From Ipomoea triloba (taxonomy: Eukaryota; Streptophyta; Magnoliopsida; Solanales; Convolvulaceae): DNA of 64,000 bases. The position numbers and the translations under genes are program-made. Below are positions 24,680 to 35,340 of the stretch, in pieces. Position 1 is the stretch's first letter. Each line of letters opens with the position of its first letter. The notes under the pieces are model-generated. The model saw only the letters and a list, made by a program, of their open reading frames with translations. It made no database searches and was not told where the DNA came from. The stretch lies in contig NC_044924.1 in NCBI RefSeq assembly GCF_003576645.1, positions 25,385,757 through 25,449,756 of the forward strand, read 5' to 3'.

Positions 24680-24805
24680 GGTATTTTAGAAAACGGAAAC
24701 AACTGCGTTCAACGTTTCAAGGGTATTTTAGAAAACGGAAACAACTGCGTTCAACGGTCGATTGGTATTTTAGAAAACGGAAACAACTGCGTTCAACGGT
24801 CGATT
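24680..24805. repeat. 42-bp tandem repeat, three copies, in copia 3' region
   Basis: Units starting at 24680, 24722 and 24764 contain GGTATTTTAGAAAACGGAAA and CAACTGCGTTCAACG. They sit next to the polypurine tract, in the untranslated region between RNase H and the 3' LTR. Confidence 0.93.
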
Positions 24806-24858
24806 CCTGCATAGCAAAGGTAGGTGTAACCCTTTGAACCTTGCCTCATGAGATCTAT

Positions 24859-24984
24859 GTACTCTACTAGCTGTACGGTAGAACGCGATGTCTTTGAAAT
24901 GTACTCTACTAGCTGTACGGTAGAACGCGATGTCTTTGAACCGTACTCTACTAGCTGTACGGTAGAACGCGATGTCTTTGAACC
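24859..24984. repeat. Second 42-bp tandem repeat, three copies, in copia 3' region
   Basis: Units start at 24859, 24901 and 24943 (GTACTCTACTAGCTGTACGG, then TAGAACGCGATGTCTTTGAA). The sequence is unrelated to the neighbouring array at 24680, but period and copy number are the same. Confidence 0.93.
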
Positions 24985-25400
24985 AACTGCCGTTTGTGTA
25001 GACATTGACAAATCTCACACAGGAACCTTCCAACCACGTTTTGTTCTCATGATTGTGCCCATTTTGGTCGTGGGACACCGTTCCTGGTTCTGCAAGAGTT
25101 TCTAAAGAATTAAGCCCCTTCAATTCTCCTTTGAAGCGACCCTCACTTCTCTCTCACATAGGTGATTCTTTCTCGAGTTTCCCGCAACTCAACATATGTC
25201 CATTTGACATTGCATACATAGTATATGTCAGATGACAATCGAATCATTAAAGCACTAGTGTGCTATCCTCTTTCGGGAGTCACTGTTTTAACGAGGAGTG
25301 GTGGGGAGTCCGGGGACCCCCACAGTGACACGCTATTCCATAATTTAGTTGTCCCATTGAACCTAGGTGCCAGCTAGGTTGGGTATCCACTATGGAATTT

Positions 25401-27506
25401 TTAGTCCAAGGGCTTTAGACCCATTCCTCGTGCCAACTTCTCGATAACTTCTTTGCTCAACCCTTTGGTTAGCGGATCCGCTATATTGTCTATTGACCTC
25501 ACGAAGTCAATCGAGACAACACCAGTTGCGAGGAGTTGTTTAATGGTATTATGTCTACGACGCATATGTCTAGACTTACCATTATAGATTTGACTCTTTA
25601 CTCTCGCAATTGTTACTTGACTATCACAATGCACACAAATTGGAGGCACAGGTCTTTCCCAACTAGGAATATCTTCCAAAAAATGGCGTAGCCATTCAGC
25701 CTCTTCACAGCACTTGTCCAAGGCAATCATTTCTGATTCCATTGTGGACCTAGCTATTACTGTTTGCTTGGAAGATTTCCATGCAACGGCTGCACCAGCT
25801 AGTGTAAACACATAACCACTCGTGGATTTAGAATCCTTAATGTCAGATATCCAGCTAGCGTCGCTATACCCTTCAAGTACAGCAGGATATCTTACATAGT
25901 GCAGTCCGAGATCACGAGTATACCTCAAGTATCTCATAACCCTTACTATTGCCTTCCAGTGAATCACACCGGGATTGCTAGTATACCTGCTACGTTTACT
26001 AACAGCAAAGGCAATATCCGGCCTTGTACAACTCATAAGATACATCAAACTACCAATTACCCGAGCATATTCTATTTGAGAAATACACTCTCCGTGGTTC
26101 TTGGTTAATTGAACGTTAGTATCAAACGGTGTATTAGCCAATTGAGTATCATCCTTGTTAAATTTTTCAAGGATTTTATCAACATAATGAGATTGGCTCA
26201 ACACAAGACCATCAGATCTTTTAATGATTTTAATCCCGAGGATTAAATCAGCCAAACCCATATCCTTCATGTCAAGTCTTGCATTTAACATGTTCTTGGT
26301 AGACTTGATCATTCGATCATTACTGCCAATGATGAGTATATCATCCACATATAAACAAAGAATGACGTAGCCATCTACCGTTTCCTTAACGTAGATACAT
26401 TTGTCACTTTCGTTTATTTTGAACCCATTAGTTAACATCGAGTGATCAAACTTCTCGTGCCATTGCTTAGGCGCTTGTTTCAAACCATAGAGCGATTTAA
26501 CTAATTTACATACTTTCTTTTCTTGGCCTGGAACCACAAACCCTTCGGGTTGGTCCATATAGATTTCCTCATCTAATTCACCATTTAAGAAAGCTGTTTT
26601 CACATCCATTTGATGAACTTCCAAATTCCGCAATGCGGCTATGGCAAGGATCATCCTAATGGAGTTTATTCTCGTCACAGGAGAATACGTATCGAAGTAA
26701 TCAAGGCCTTCTCGTTGCCTGTAACCCTTGATTACAAGTCGAGCCTTATACTTCTCGATGGAACCATCCGGTTTCATTTTCCTTTTAAAGACCCACTTGG
26801 ATCCTAAAGGTTTACATCCTGGAGGAAGATCAAAAAGTTCCCAAGTGTGATTCTGTAGGATAGAATCCACTTCACTTTTGATCGCTTCCTTCCACATTGG
26901 ACCCTCCGTAGAAGTCACAGCTTCTTTATAAGTCCGAGGTTCGTTTTCAATCAGACAAGAGAGAAAATCTGGTTCATTTTCTATCAAACAAGTTAGAGTA
27001 TTCGAATCATACTCTAACAAGTAAGTTAGAAAATCGGGACCAAATGATTTTTTAACTCTCGCCCGTTTACTACGTCTCGGCTCAAGCTCGGGTTCTTCCT
27101 CAGAATGCCTGACACCATGGTCCATAGCAGCATCAACTTCTCGAAGTGATGTACCTGGTTCGTCCATCTCTCGAAGTGACATAATCGGTCTGTCGACCTC
27201 TCGAAGTGACATACTAGGTATGTTAACCTCTCGAAGTAACGTACTTGATCTGTCGACATCTCGAAGTAACGTACTAGGTTTCTCGACCTCTCGAAGTGAC
27301 GTGCTTGGTCTTTCATTAGACCTACAAGGAAATACATTTTCAAAGAAACTTGCATTCCTTGATTCAATTATAGTGTTCTTATGTACATTCGGATTATGGG
27401 ACTCGTGTACTAAGAACCTATAAGCACCACTATTGTGTGCATATCCAATAAAGATACAATCCACCGTCTTTGGACCTATCTTTATTTTCTTTGGTGTTGG
27501 AACCAA
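25401..27506 (-). CDS. Copia RT-RNase H reading frame
   Basis: 701 codons, in frame with the upstream gag-integrase ORF but separated from it by one TAG (27525-27527). Residues 1-60 finish the integrase C-terminal region. Residues 66-125 are six 10-residue repeats of a (S/T)SLREVD-like unit, and residues 158-190 carry three FL(S/T)CLIENEP-like repeats. RT follows from about 205 with [19 protein letters not shown] and the catalytic YVDD at 386-389. RNase H has GYSDASW (Asp549), STMESE and CDSQ (Asp628), and the protein ends [17 protein letters not shown] and RNase H copy the element RNA into DNA inside cytoplasmic particles. No other stop is visible, so this half looks biochemically complete. 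Confidence 0.95.
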   Translation of the reverse strand: MVPTPKKIKIGPKTVDCIFIGYAHNSGAYRFLVHESHNPNVHKNTIIESRNASFFENVFPCRSNERPSTSLREVEKPSTLLRDVDRSSTLLREVNIPSMSLREVDRPIMSLREMDEPGTSLREVDAAMDHGVRHSEEEPELEPRRSKRARVKKSFGPDFLTYLLEYDSNTLTCLIENEPDFLSCLIENEPRTYKEAVTSTEGPMWKEAIKSEVDSILQNHTWELFDLPPGCKPLGSKWVFKRKMKPDGSIEKYKARLVIKGYRQREGLDYFDTYSPVTRINSIRMILAIAALRNLEVHQMDVKTAFLNGELDEEIYMDQPEGFVVPGQEKKVCKLVKSLYGLKQAPKQWHEKFDHSMLTNGFKINESDKCIYVKETVDGYVILCLYVDDILIIGSNDRMIKSTKNMLNARLDMKDMGLADLILGIKIIKRSDGLVLSQSHYVDKILEKFNKDDTQLANTPFDTNVQLTKNHGECISQIEYARVIGSLMYLMSCTRPDIAFAVSKRSRYTSNPGVIHWKAIVRVMRYLRYTRDLGLHYVRYPAVLEGYSDASWISDIKDSKSTSGYVFTLAGAAVAWKSSKQTVIARSTMESEMIALDKCCEEAEWLRHFLEDIPSWERPVPPICVHCDSQVTIARVKSQIYNGKSRHMRRRHNTIKQLLATGVVSIDFVRSIDNIADPLTKGLSKEVIEKLARGMGLKPLD
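27132..27311 (-). repeat. Coding 30-bp minisatellite in the integrase-RT linker
   Basis: Six in-frame 30-bp units encode ten-residue repeats with the core SLREVD. On the plus strand each contains ACCTCTCGAAGT or a close variant. Substitutions between units are mostly conservative in length, so the frame is kept. Confidence 0.93.
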
Positions 27507-27524
27507 AACTTTGGCAAGACACCC

Positions 27525-29651
27525 CTACACTTTGAGGTATTGGTAGGAAGGTTTCCTACCTTTCCACAGCTCATAAGGAGTCTTATTGAGCTTCTTGTGA
27601 GGTACCTTATTCAAAAGGTAATTACTTGTCAAAATCGCCTCACCCCACATGCTTTGAGGCATACCCGAACTTATAAGCATCGCATTCATCATCTCTTTCA
27701 ATGTACGATTCTTTCGTTCGGCAACACCATTCGATTGAGGTGCATAAGGTGCAGTACGCTCGTGTACTATTCCAACACTCGCACAGAAGTCACCGATAGG
27801 TACTTCGTACTCACCACCTCTATCGCTTCTAACCTTTTTAATCTTTCGATTAAGTTGGTTTTCCACTTCATCCTTATAAAGAATGAATTTTTCCTTGGCT
27901 TCGTCTTTGCTCTTTAGCAAATACACATAGCAAAATCGTGTGCAATCATCGATAAACGTGATAAAATATTTATTACCACCTCTCGTTTGAATCGATCTAA
28001 AATCGCACAAATCGCTATGTACCAATTCTAGTGGCTCAGTCTCCCTTTCAACCGATTTGAAGGGAGCTTTCGTTAGTTTTGCCTCAACACAAATTCCGCA
28101 CTTATTTGTATTAACTTGAAAATTAGGGATATGGTTCATGCTAATTAATCTACGCATAGAATTAAAATTAACATGACCTAGTCTACCATGCCACAAATTG
28201 GAAGACTCAAGCAAGTAAACGGAATTAACTTTGCTTTTATTGATAATCGGCATTACATTGAGCTTAAAAAGCCCGTCAGTTACATAGCCCTTACCAACAA
28301 ACATCCCTAACTTTGACAAAACTACTTTGTCAGATTCGAAGACCATCTTGAATCCATGCTTGTTCAACAACGAGCCAGAAACAAGATTCTTCCTAAGGTC
28401 CGGAACATACAGCACATTGTTCAATGTTAGTTCCTTCCCGGAAGTCATCTTCAGAATCACCTTGCCCACGCCCTCAACATTGGACTGAGCAGAGTTTCCC
28501 ATCCAGATCTTCTCGCCCTCAACGGCCTCAAAGGTGCTGAACATCTCCCAGTTGCAGCATAGATGCTTCGTTGCACCGGTGTCGATGAACCACTCGCGCG
28601 GGTTGGAGCCCACCAGGTTCACCTCCGTGACCATAGCCGAAAGGCTAATATCAACCACTTTTTGTCTCATATCACCAACCATGTTGGCTTCAGAACCCTT
28701 GTTCTTTTTCTTTGGAGCCTTGCACTCCATGGACTTGTGGCCCGTCTTGCCACAATTGTAGCAATTCCCTTGGAACTTGCCCTTGGAAACACCACCTTTC
28801 GGACCCAGCTTTTTCTTGCCCCTCTTGGCCTTCTTGGAGCTTTGCTCGTGCTCCACCACGTTGGCTTTGGCATCTCCCACGAGAGGTCCTCTTCCATCAC
28901 TGGTCCTGTTCCCCTCCTCGACTTGGAGTCGATGGATCAGGTCCTCCAGGCTCATCTCTTTCCGCTTGTGCTTCAGGTAGTTCTTGAAGTCCTTCCATCC
29001 CGGAGGCAGCAAGTGGATCATGGACGCCACTTGGAAGGATTCACTAATTGACATGCCTTCGTCACGAATCTCGTCAAAGAGTAATTGCAACTCTTCAACT
29101 TGACTCAACACGGTTTTTGAATCCACCATCTTGAAATCAAACAACCTGCCAACAACAAATTTCTTGGCCCCGGCATCCTCGCATCGGTACTTGTGGTCCA
29201 AAGCTTCCCACAGTGCCTTAGCCGTGCCAATTTTATGATAAACATCGTAAAGGGAGTCAACCAACCCATTCAGAATGTAGTTGCGGCAAAGGAAGTCAAA
29301 ATCCTTCCAAAGCCCAACAGCCATTACCGAGTGAGGGTCTTGTTCCTTAACCACTGGAACCGTCTCGGTCAAGAACCTTGACAAGCCGAGAGTAGCAAGG
29401 TAAAACAACATCTTTTGCTGCCACCTCTTGAAAAATGCTCCCGAAAACTTGTCCGGCTTTTCGGCCGAACCACTTGGTACCGTAGGTACCCTCATCGTGG
29501 GGATATACCCCTCCGAACTGACACCCCCTTGTGAACCTACGTTCACTAGTGCCTGGGATTGTGCAACATTGTTGCCGTTCCCACCGCTGTTGTTTTCGAC
29601 AACATTAGGATTTTCATCCCCAAGGTTGACTACTGGCAACACGTTTTCCAT
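27525..29651 (-). CDS. Copia gag-protease-integrase reading frame
   Basis: 708 codons starting at the ATG at 29651, about 58 bp inside the 5' LTR end. The gag capsid-type region spans about residues 65-245 ([34 protein letters not shown]). The zinc knuckle [14 protein letters not shown] is at 297-310. The aspartic protease motif DTGA is at 357-360. The integrase zinc-binding set is H488, H493, C518, C521, and the catalytic triad is D547, D610 and E646 ([25 protein letters not shown]). The frame ends at a TAG within YQYLKV, a point where copia polyproteins normally continue. Gag packages the RNA, protease cleaves the polyprotein, and integrase inserts the cDNA. Confidence 0.95.
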   Translation of the reverse strand: MENVLPVVNLGDENPNVVENNSGGNGNNVAQSQALVNVGSQGGVSSEGYIPTMRVPTVPSGSAEKPDKFSGAFFKRWQQKMLFYLATLGLSRFLTETVPVVKEQDPHSVMAVGLWKDFDFLCRNYILNGLVDSLYDVYHKIGTAKALWEALDHKYRCEDAGAKKFVVGRLFDFKMVDSKTVLSQVEELQLLFDEIRDEGMSISESFQVASMIHLLPPGWKDFKNYLKHKRKEMSLEDLIHRLQVEEGNRTSDGRGPLVGDAKANVVEHEQSSKKAKRGKKKLGPKGGVSKGKFQGNCYNCGKTGHKSMECKAPKKKNKGSEANMVGDMRQKVVDISLSAMVTEVNLVGSNPREWFIDTGATKHLCCNWEMFSTFEAVEGEKIWMGNSAQSNVEGVGKVILKMTSGKELTLNNVLYVPDLRKNLVSGSLLNKHGFKMVFESDKVVLSKLGMFVGKGYVTDGLFKLNVMPIINKSKVNSVYLLESSNLWHGRLGHVNFNSMRRLISMNHIPNFQVNTNKCGICVEAKLTKAPFKSVERETEPLELVHSDLCDFRSIQTRGGNKYFITFIDDCTRFCYVYLLKSKDEAKEKFILYKDEVENQLNRKIKKVRSDRGGEYEVPIGDFCASVGIVHERTAPYAPQSNGVAERKNRTLKEMMNAMLISSGMPQSMWGEAILTSNYLLNKVPHKKLNKTPYELWKGRKPSYQYLKV

Positions 29652-29708
29652 TTCTTTTCAGAAATCCGAAAGTCAGAAGGAGTAGAAGAAGAAATAAGGT
29701 TTTAAGAT

Positions 29709-31067
29709 TGTTAGAGAAAATCCTCTCTGACAATCGGAAATACAAGAAATTGGAAAACAAAACCAAAAACAAATTACAAGGAAATTATAATCCACGTAGG
29801 ATTAAACAATTACAAATGATGAAGGTACCACGCTGGGTTGAGTGGTCTTGAAAGTTGACGGGTGAGCTGTATGGACTTCAGGGTGGTTGGAAGCACGAGT
29901 CGTGTTGTCACTAGCCTTAAAACCTTATTTACCGCCTCCCGGGGTGCTGGAGCGTTGCGGCCTAGGTTTCCCAGGATAAAACGTGCTACGATCCGCCGTT
30001 TGAGCACACAAACTTGGACCCGGCGAACTAAAACCGTGGGATGAACGCAGATGGCTTGAAGGAAGGATAAACAGAGTTTTGAGGGAGAAAGTGTTTCGTA
30101 GGTGTGTTCTGTGTAGCTTGTTTCAAATCAACTGCTTACCAACGAATATATAGTGAAGGATGGGATCATAGCATTAAATCTGGCATTTAATTCCCATTCG
30201 TAACCTCCACCCACTAGCAGCCTATTTACACCCACTACTAATCCATTTAATCAAGAAATAAACTCTAAAATAATGATTGGAATTAATCATATTAATTCCG
30301 TAATATTAAGAGTTATTTCTGAACGGATCCAGTAGGTGAATGGTCGCAATCGAGAGGTCACCAAAGTCGCTGTTCGAGACATCGTTCATATCTGCGTACC
30401 TTCGAGACATAGCCCGTGCCGCGAGATATCGAGAAGTGCTAGCTTCGAGACATCGCACTGCAACAAGACATCAAATTGGTCCGCGAGACATCGAACGCGC
30501 GCGCCGACCCGGGCTGCGCGATATCGCCCTCGTACGCGACTTGGTTCGAGATATTGGACTACCTCTCGAGAGGTCAGTTCATGTAGTCTGAGATGGAAAA
30601 CTCGTTCGAAAATATGGCATAACTTATGCCCGCAAGGCCAATTTTTCGGACGACATTCATGGCCGCAGGTGCCGGCGCACACGAGTTCAAGCCTTTCGAA
30701 CTCATTTTGGGATTTGATTTGCACCCCCCCCCCCTGCGCGCGAGAGAGAGCATCTATGCTATACAAGTTAATTAGTCATAAAAAGACTCTTGTATATATA
30801 GTGGTGCAAAGGTTCATTCCAAACCAATGTGGGACAAAGCTACTTAAGCTTTTCCACACTTGAATTCCATCTCAAATGGGTCTACTTTGAGAATCAATTT
30901 CTCATTCACCCATTATCTATTTTGAGCATATAATATATCGATCTCTTCGTCTAAGAACGAAGAACCCGAATCTACTTTGACCCGACCTAAAATCGGAAGT
31001 GGACCCACATATATTTATACCACAAAATGACCACTTAAAATGCCATTTTTAGTGTTATTTTCCAACA
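29709..31067 (-). repeat. Copia 5' LTR with TATA box
   Basis: Begins TGTTGGAAAATAAC and ends TTTTCTCTAACA in element orientation. A TATA box candidate (CTATATATACAAG on the minus strand, about 30788-30801) lies 270 bp into the LTR and would drive the element. The matching stretch of the 3' LTR is at about 24371-24383. Confidence 0.92.
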
Positions 31068-31514
31068 CTTCTAAAACCTAAAATTGTAAAAGCTAAAAAA
31101 TTCAGAACTCTAAAATTGTAGCCCCCTGAAAAATCCTATCAAGCTTCCTTAAATAGTCTCCCCAAAATTGCCCGAAAATAATTTTCTCCGCACTGTCTCG
31201 TCCACGAGCTCATCCACGCGTGGATGGCCTCGTGGATGGATACTGGAATTCGTCCACACGGCCTTCACGTGTGGATGAAGCATCTTAGGCCCCCTGGGAC
31301 TTCTGTCCTGCTCGTTTTGCTCATCTCTCGTGCCTAACGGCTCCCGGGACCTATGAAATATCTCAAAAATACACCAAAGATAGCTTTGCGTGTGGTTATC
31401 TAATTAAAGCACATAATATCGTAAATTAGTCACATAAGGATACCGAAATGCTATAAAACTATCCCTATTTATATCTAAATATATAGACATCTTGGGAGCT
31501 TAATTATCACTTGT

Positions 31515-31969
31515 GCATAGAAAAAGTAAACAAATTAAAGCTATTTTCATGAAAAATGGGAAATGCAAATTCGTGGGTGAAGAGTGGGAATGTGGTACAT
31601 GAATATTGTAAGTGAAATAATATTATATAGAATATATTGGCAATATATTTTTTTAGACTAATCAAGTTAGAGTTAGTATTATTGATTTATACGGAGTATT
31701 AATTATGCCTAAGATATTCATAATGCATGAAGACAAAAATAAGTGGTTAATATGCATTCAAACAAAGTGGTTTGTGATGAGATTTCCCAGGAGTGATTTA
31801 AGTGAATGATTCTCCATGATTCAAGGAAATCTACTTGCAAGAATTGTTCAAGAATTTCAAGTATAAATTGAAGGTGAATCTTTAGATATTTGAAGTGCTG
31901 AAAATTATAAAGAAACACTAGTTTCCCTGTTGTTTTAATATTAGCCTTGCTGTTTTAATATTCAAAGAC
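31515..31969. other. AT-rich DNA between solo LTR B and copia remnant
   Basis: No coding signal. It may belong to the flank of the copia remnant that follows. TTTTAATATT repeats twice near 31935-31965. Confidence 0.4.
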
Positions 31970-33880
31970 TGTTAGACTAGTACAAACTCAATTTATTGTA
32001 AGATGGCTATCTAAACTAGAGTTGTGTTGTAATATGATATTCTACAAGAATTGGAAGTCTTATCAATTGGTCCAGGAAAGATGAAGAGGTTGATTCCCAC
32101 ATCACTATCAACTCAAGAGATGATGATGATTAGTAGGTGTTGAAGATTGAGTCATAGCTGTTGTATGGAAATCTAGTGAACCTTGTATCATCTTTGATCA
32201 TCTAGTGGAGTTAAGTTTCACCTTTGTATGGCCTCGCAGACGTAGGAGAAGATCTTTGAACTACGTGAACATATTCTAGTTCCATTTACTTTTTCATACA
32301 CTGTTTTTATTATTTGTTGTGTTCTTAATACAGAACTAAATACATATTATTAATTTGTTTTAAAAACAAAGTAGGAACCAAATAGGTTATCACCTACATT
32401 CAAGATTCACAAATTAACAATTGGTATCAGAGTACGGAGACTTAATTTGTTAGACTAGAGATCTTGGTGCTTTGTGTCTCTTGAACTCATAAATTCATTT
32501 TATTTTTGTGTGCATTAATAGTTGGTGAGTATGTGGAGCATGCCGTCTGGCAAACAAACGAGACCACCACACAAGGCCTAAAGCAACATCAACACGAAAC
32601 ATTGCCCATAGTTAATTCATATAGACTTGATTGGAGCAACTCAAACGGAGAGTATTGGAGTTAAGCGATATATTCTAGTATGTCTAGATGATTACTCACG
32701 TTTTTCTTGGATTTCTTTTCTTAGGGAAAAATCTAAAGCAAATAGTGCAGTCAAAACACTATATCAAAGATTAAAAAAGGAGAAAAATGAACTAATTGTC
32801 AAAATACGAAGTGATCACGGACGAGAATTCGAAAACAACGTCTTTGAAGACTTCTGCAACAACCTAGAAATCACTCATGAATTTTCTACACCAAAGACTC
32901 CTCAACATAACGGAGTTGTAGAAAGAAAGAACAGCAACACCCATGAAATGGGCAGGGTTTTGTTAAATGCTAAAAGCCTACCTTAAAATTTTTGGGCAGA
33001 AGCAGTTCACACAGCCTGTCAAATCATCAACATAGTGTACCTGCGTCTAGGAATAAATCAAACTCCATATGAAATATGGAAAAGTAAGAAACCAAACTTA
33101 AAATATTTTCATATTTTTGGCTCACGGTGTTTTATCTTGAAGGATAGGCATCACACAGCAAAATTTGAAACCAAAAGCGATGAAGGAATTTTTCTTGGGT
33201 ACTCTGCTAACAGTCGAGCCTACAGAGTTTACAATAAAGTCACCAAAACTATAATGGAATCTGCGAATGTTGTGGTAGATGATCAACCTGGTGAGATCGT
33301 AGATTAGACACCCACTGATTCAGGTAATCCTGAAGATAGCACAGAACAACCGGACACTAACGCAAGATCACCAGAAATGGTCACGAACTCGCAACCTACC
33401 ACTAAGTTAGAATCTAGATCTGATCATGAACAAGACCAAGTGGATGTTTCCACTCGAACACAGAAAAATCACCCAATTCAGAATATAATTGGAGATCCTA
33501 CCTTGAGTGTTAGAACTAGAGGAAAGCCAAAACGTGATTATCTTCAATTAGCTGGTTACTCGTGTTATACATCAAATGTCGAGCCAAAAACTGTTAAAGA
33601 AGCTTTAATCGATGAACATTGGATTAAAGCCATGCAGGAAGAACTTGGCCAATTTGAAAGAAACAAGGTATGTCTTCTTGTACACAAACATGATGATGTT
33701 AATGTTGTAGGTACCAAGTGGATTTTCATAACAAAACCGACTTGGCCGGTAATATTGCTCGAAATAAAGCAAGATTAGTAGCCCAAGGCTACTCACATAT
33801 TGAAGAGGTCGATTATTAAGAAACATTCGCCCCTGTAGCTTGTCGGGAATCAATAAGACTCCTGTTTTCCATTGCATGTG
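31970..33880 (+). mobile_element. Deleted Ty1/copia remnant: LTR, primer site, integrase, partial RT
   Basis: The putative LTR at 31970-32419 starts TGTTAGACTAG, ends AAATTAACA, and contains the CCTCGCAGACGTAGG-type segment typical of copia LTRs. It is followed by the primer-binding sequence TGGTATCAGAGTA (32422-32434), complementary to initiator tRNA-Met except at the end. Gag and protease are deleted: integrase sequence resumes within 150 bp. No 3' LTR is identifiable, and the copy stops abruptly in RT near 33880. Confidence 0.82.
32535..33880 (+). pseudogene. Copia integrase and partial RT remnant
   Basis: Integrase fragments lie at 32535-33307, with LDDYSRFSW, IRSDHGREFEN and TPQHNGVVERKN holding catalytic Asp and Glu positions, and GYSANSRAYRVYNK at the integrase end. 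RT begins at about 33577 (KTVKEALIDEHWIKAMQEEL, then VVGTKWIF), with later pieces ARNKARLVAQGYSH and TFAPVA out of frame or after stops. At least four stops or frameshifts. It belongs to a different copia lineage from the element at 23201. Confidence 0.88.
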
Positions 33881-33889
33881 TTTTAAAAA

Positions 33890-35340
33890 GAAGGGGATTG
33901 AGAAGAGATAGGTGTGCCACCCGCCGCACTACTCTACTTCTTATGTACCTGAGATCTAGTGATCCTGCCACCAAATGGCACTTGAGAAGTCTTAGGGGAC
34001 GAGCCATGGCCCCTCGCTGACTCCCTATAGCGTCCTACAGACTCAAATGTAGCAACTCTACCAGCCAGTGATGAATCACTATCATCATCTGACGCCTCAC
34101 AGTAAAACCCCGCAACGTTAGATTGCTCCGACGCTGACTGGGTTCTCCGAGTGCGTTTTGCCACCGGAACAACTTCAGTGCGCTGGGCAACTGGAGATAT
34201 TGTCGGAACGGTGACCTGTTTAGTGTTCAAATGACACGGTCCAGTCCCCTATCCCCTAACTGGTGTCTGCAGACCCAAAGATCTAGGAGCTGCAGAACTA
34301 ACATCACCATGTGCAGAGCTATCCTCCACCTATGTAGGCGAACTATACAAGTCATCCTCATTGTGAATATTTGTGGGGTTCTGAGCCTTTACCAGAGTCT
34401 ATGTAGCTTTCTGTGATTGGTCCTGAGGTTACTCTTATGATTGAGCCTGAGGTACCCCTTCTTGACCAAAGACCTTCACCAAATGATCATCTAAATCTGC
34501 ATCAAAGTCCTTGGTATTAACTTATTGAGCTTCAGTATCATGTACTTCCTCCTGAGTGTGGGTCGTTTCAGCTAATGTTGTATCATGTACATCCTGTAAA
34601 ATAGTAAAAGCATTGCAAGTGGAAACGGGGATATGAGCAACGGGCTGAGGACATTACAAACCCAACATAGGGTTAGTAGAAGTGCTGGCTCCATCCCCAG
34701 CTTGTGAGACTGAGAAATTACCCAGACCCAAATCAACAATCGGGTCCTTGCCCTTTTCCCGCCTCCGTTTCTTTGCCAGGTTCTTCTTCTAAGCTTTAGT
34801 CAAGCCCACTCCCCCCCCCCCAAGAGCGGACTGGTTCTAGGCTGACAGAGGTTTACTAACACCACTTCCTAACCCCACATTACCACCACCAGAAGGCGGA
34901 GAAGCACGAGGGGCAGGAGAAGGATTCAAAAGATCTCCACCACCACCATTCCCACTACCCAGTGGCGGAGGGCCACAAGGAGCAGGAGGAGGTGGTTGCT
35001 CAAGACCAATAGTGGGGCCAGAACGCCTAACACTAGATCGGCATGATGGGGTCAGATGCCCTTGTTTCTTGTAGGTTATACAACAATGTGGCACTTTTTC
35101 ATATTTAATGGGCTGCCAAAAGCCCTCATTGTCTTCCCCGCCTGGTTTCTTACTACCCATTCTGATAAACATTCTAGTACTAAGTAGCTTAAGGAGGACA
35201 ACCTCTACCTTAACCTTAGCCACATTAGGCCTAGATTATTTAGCAGTGGCAGCATCTACATGTAAAACCCTGCAAATTGGTTTACATGTGGGGATATGCT
35301 ACATAAATTGAGGAAAATCTACACAATAAAAGGATGTTAT
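33890..35340 (-). pseudogene. LINE ORF1 fragment with CCHC zinc knuckle
   Basis: At 35223 downward the minus strand reads AKVKVEVVLLKLLSTRMFIR, then GFWQPIKYEKVPHCCITYKK and QGHLTPSC. This is the pre-knuckle and zinc-knuckle segment (zf-CCHC_4 type) found in plant L1 ORF1 proteins, here with an altered first cysteine pair. A Gly/Pro-rich stretch follows, and a second open piece at 33934-34230 ends GGRITRSQVHKK. Internal stops are numerous. No ORF2 is attached, so it is a fragment, apparently joined to the copia remnant by deletion. Confidence 0.68.

Larger units (their letters stand above)
23196..31072 (-). mobile_element. Full-length Ty1/copia retrotransposon
   Basis: The element spans 23201-31067 between CTTCT target duplications (23196-23200 and 31068-31072). 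On the minus strand the order is 5' LTR (29709-31067), gag-protease-integrase (27525-29651), RT-RNase H (25401-27506), a 3' untranslated zone with tandem repeats, a purine-rich tract (ATGTGGGGGAT at 24649-24659) and 3' LTR (23201-24648). Integrase before RT defines copia. The LTRs are closely similar by eye, with a few tens of substitutions plus a length difference, so insertion is fairly recent. One in-frame stop interrupts the polyprotein. It lies inside solo LTR B. Confidence 0.96.
20655..31514 (-). mobile_element. Solo LTR B (reverse orientation), split by a copia insertion
   Basis: With the internal copia element removed, the sequence from 20660 (TGAAACGATTG) to 31509 (GGGAGCTTAATTATCA) is a reverse-oriented relative of the solo LTR at 48992-50597. 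Shared blocks include CTCCCCGAGTGTCGGTCTCG, ACTTTCCTACTATTC and TAAGAGACATTTTATCA. It is flanked by the 5-bp duplication CTTGT (20655-20659 and 31510-31514) and has TG...CA ends. No internal retroelement region remains, so it is a solo LTR. Its family is unassigned; LTR length and ends suit a Ty3/gypsy or non-autonomous element. The apparent length is inflated by the duplication at the N. Confidence 0.8.

Noticed and set aside
24680..24984. CRISPR-like regular repeats
   Set aside because: The units are directly adjacent with no spacers and lie in a retrotransposon 3' region of a plant genome.
28534..29051. Plus-strand open frames of up to 162 codons opposite copia gag
   Set aside because: They are shadows of the well-supported minus-strand gag zinc-knuckle region and contain no domain.
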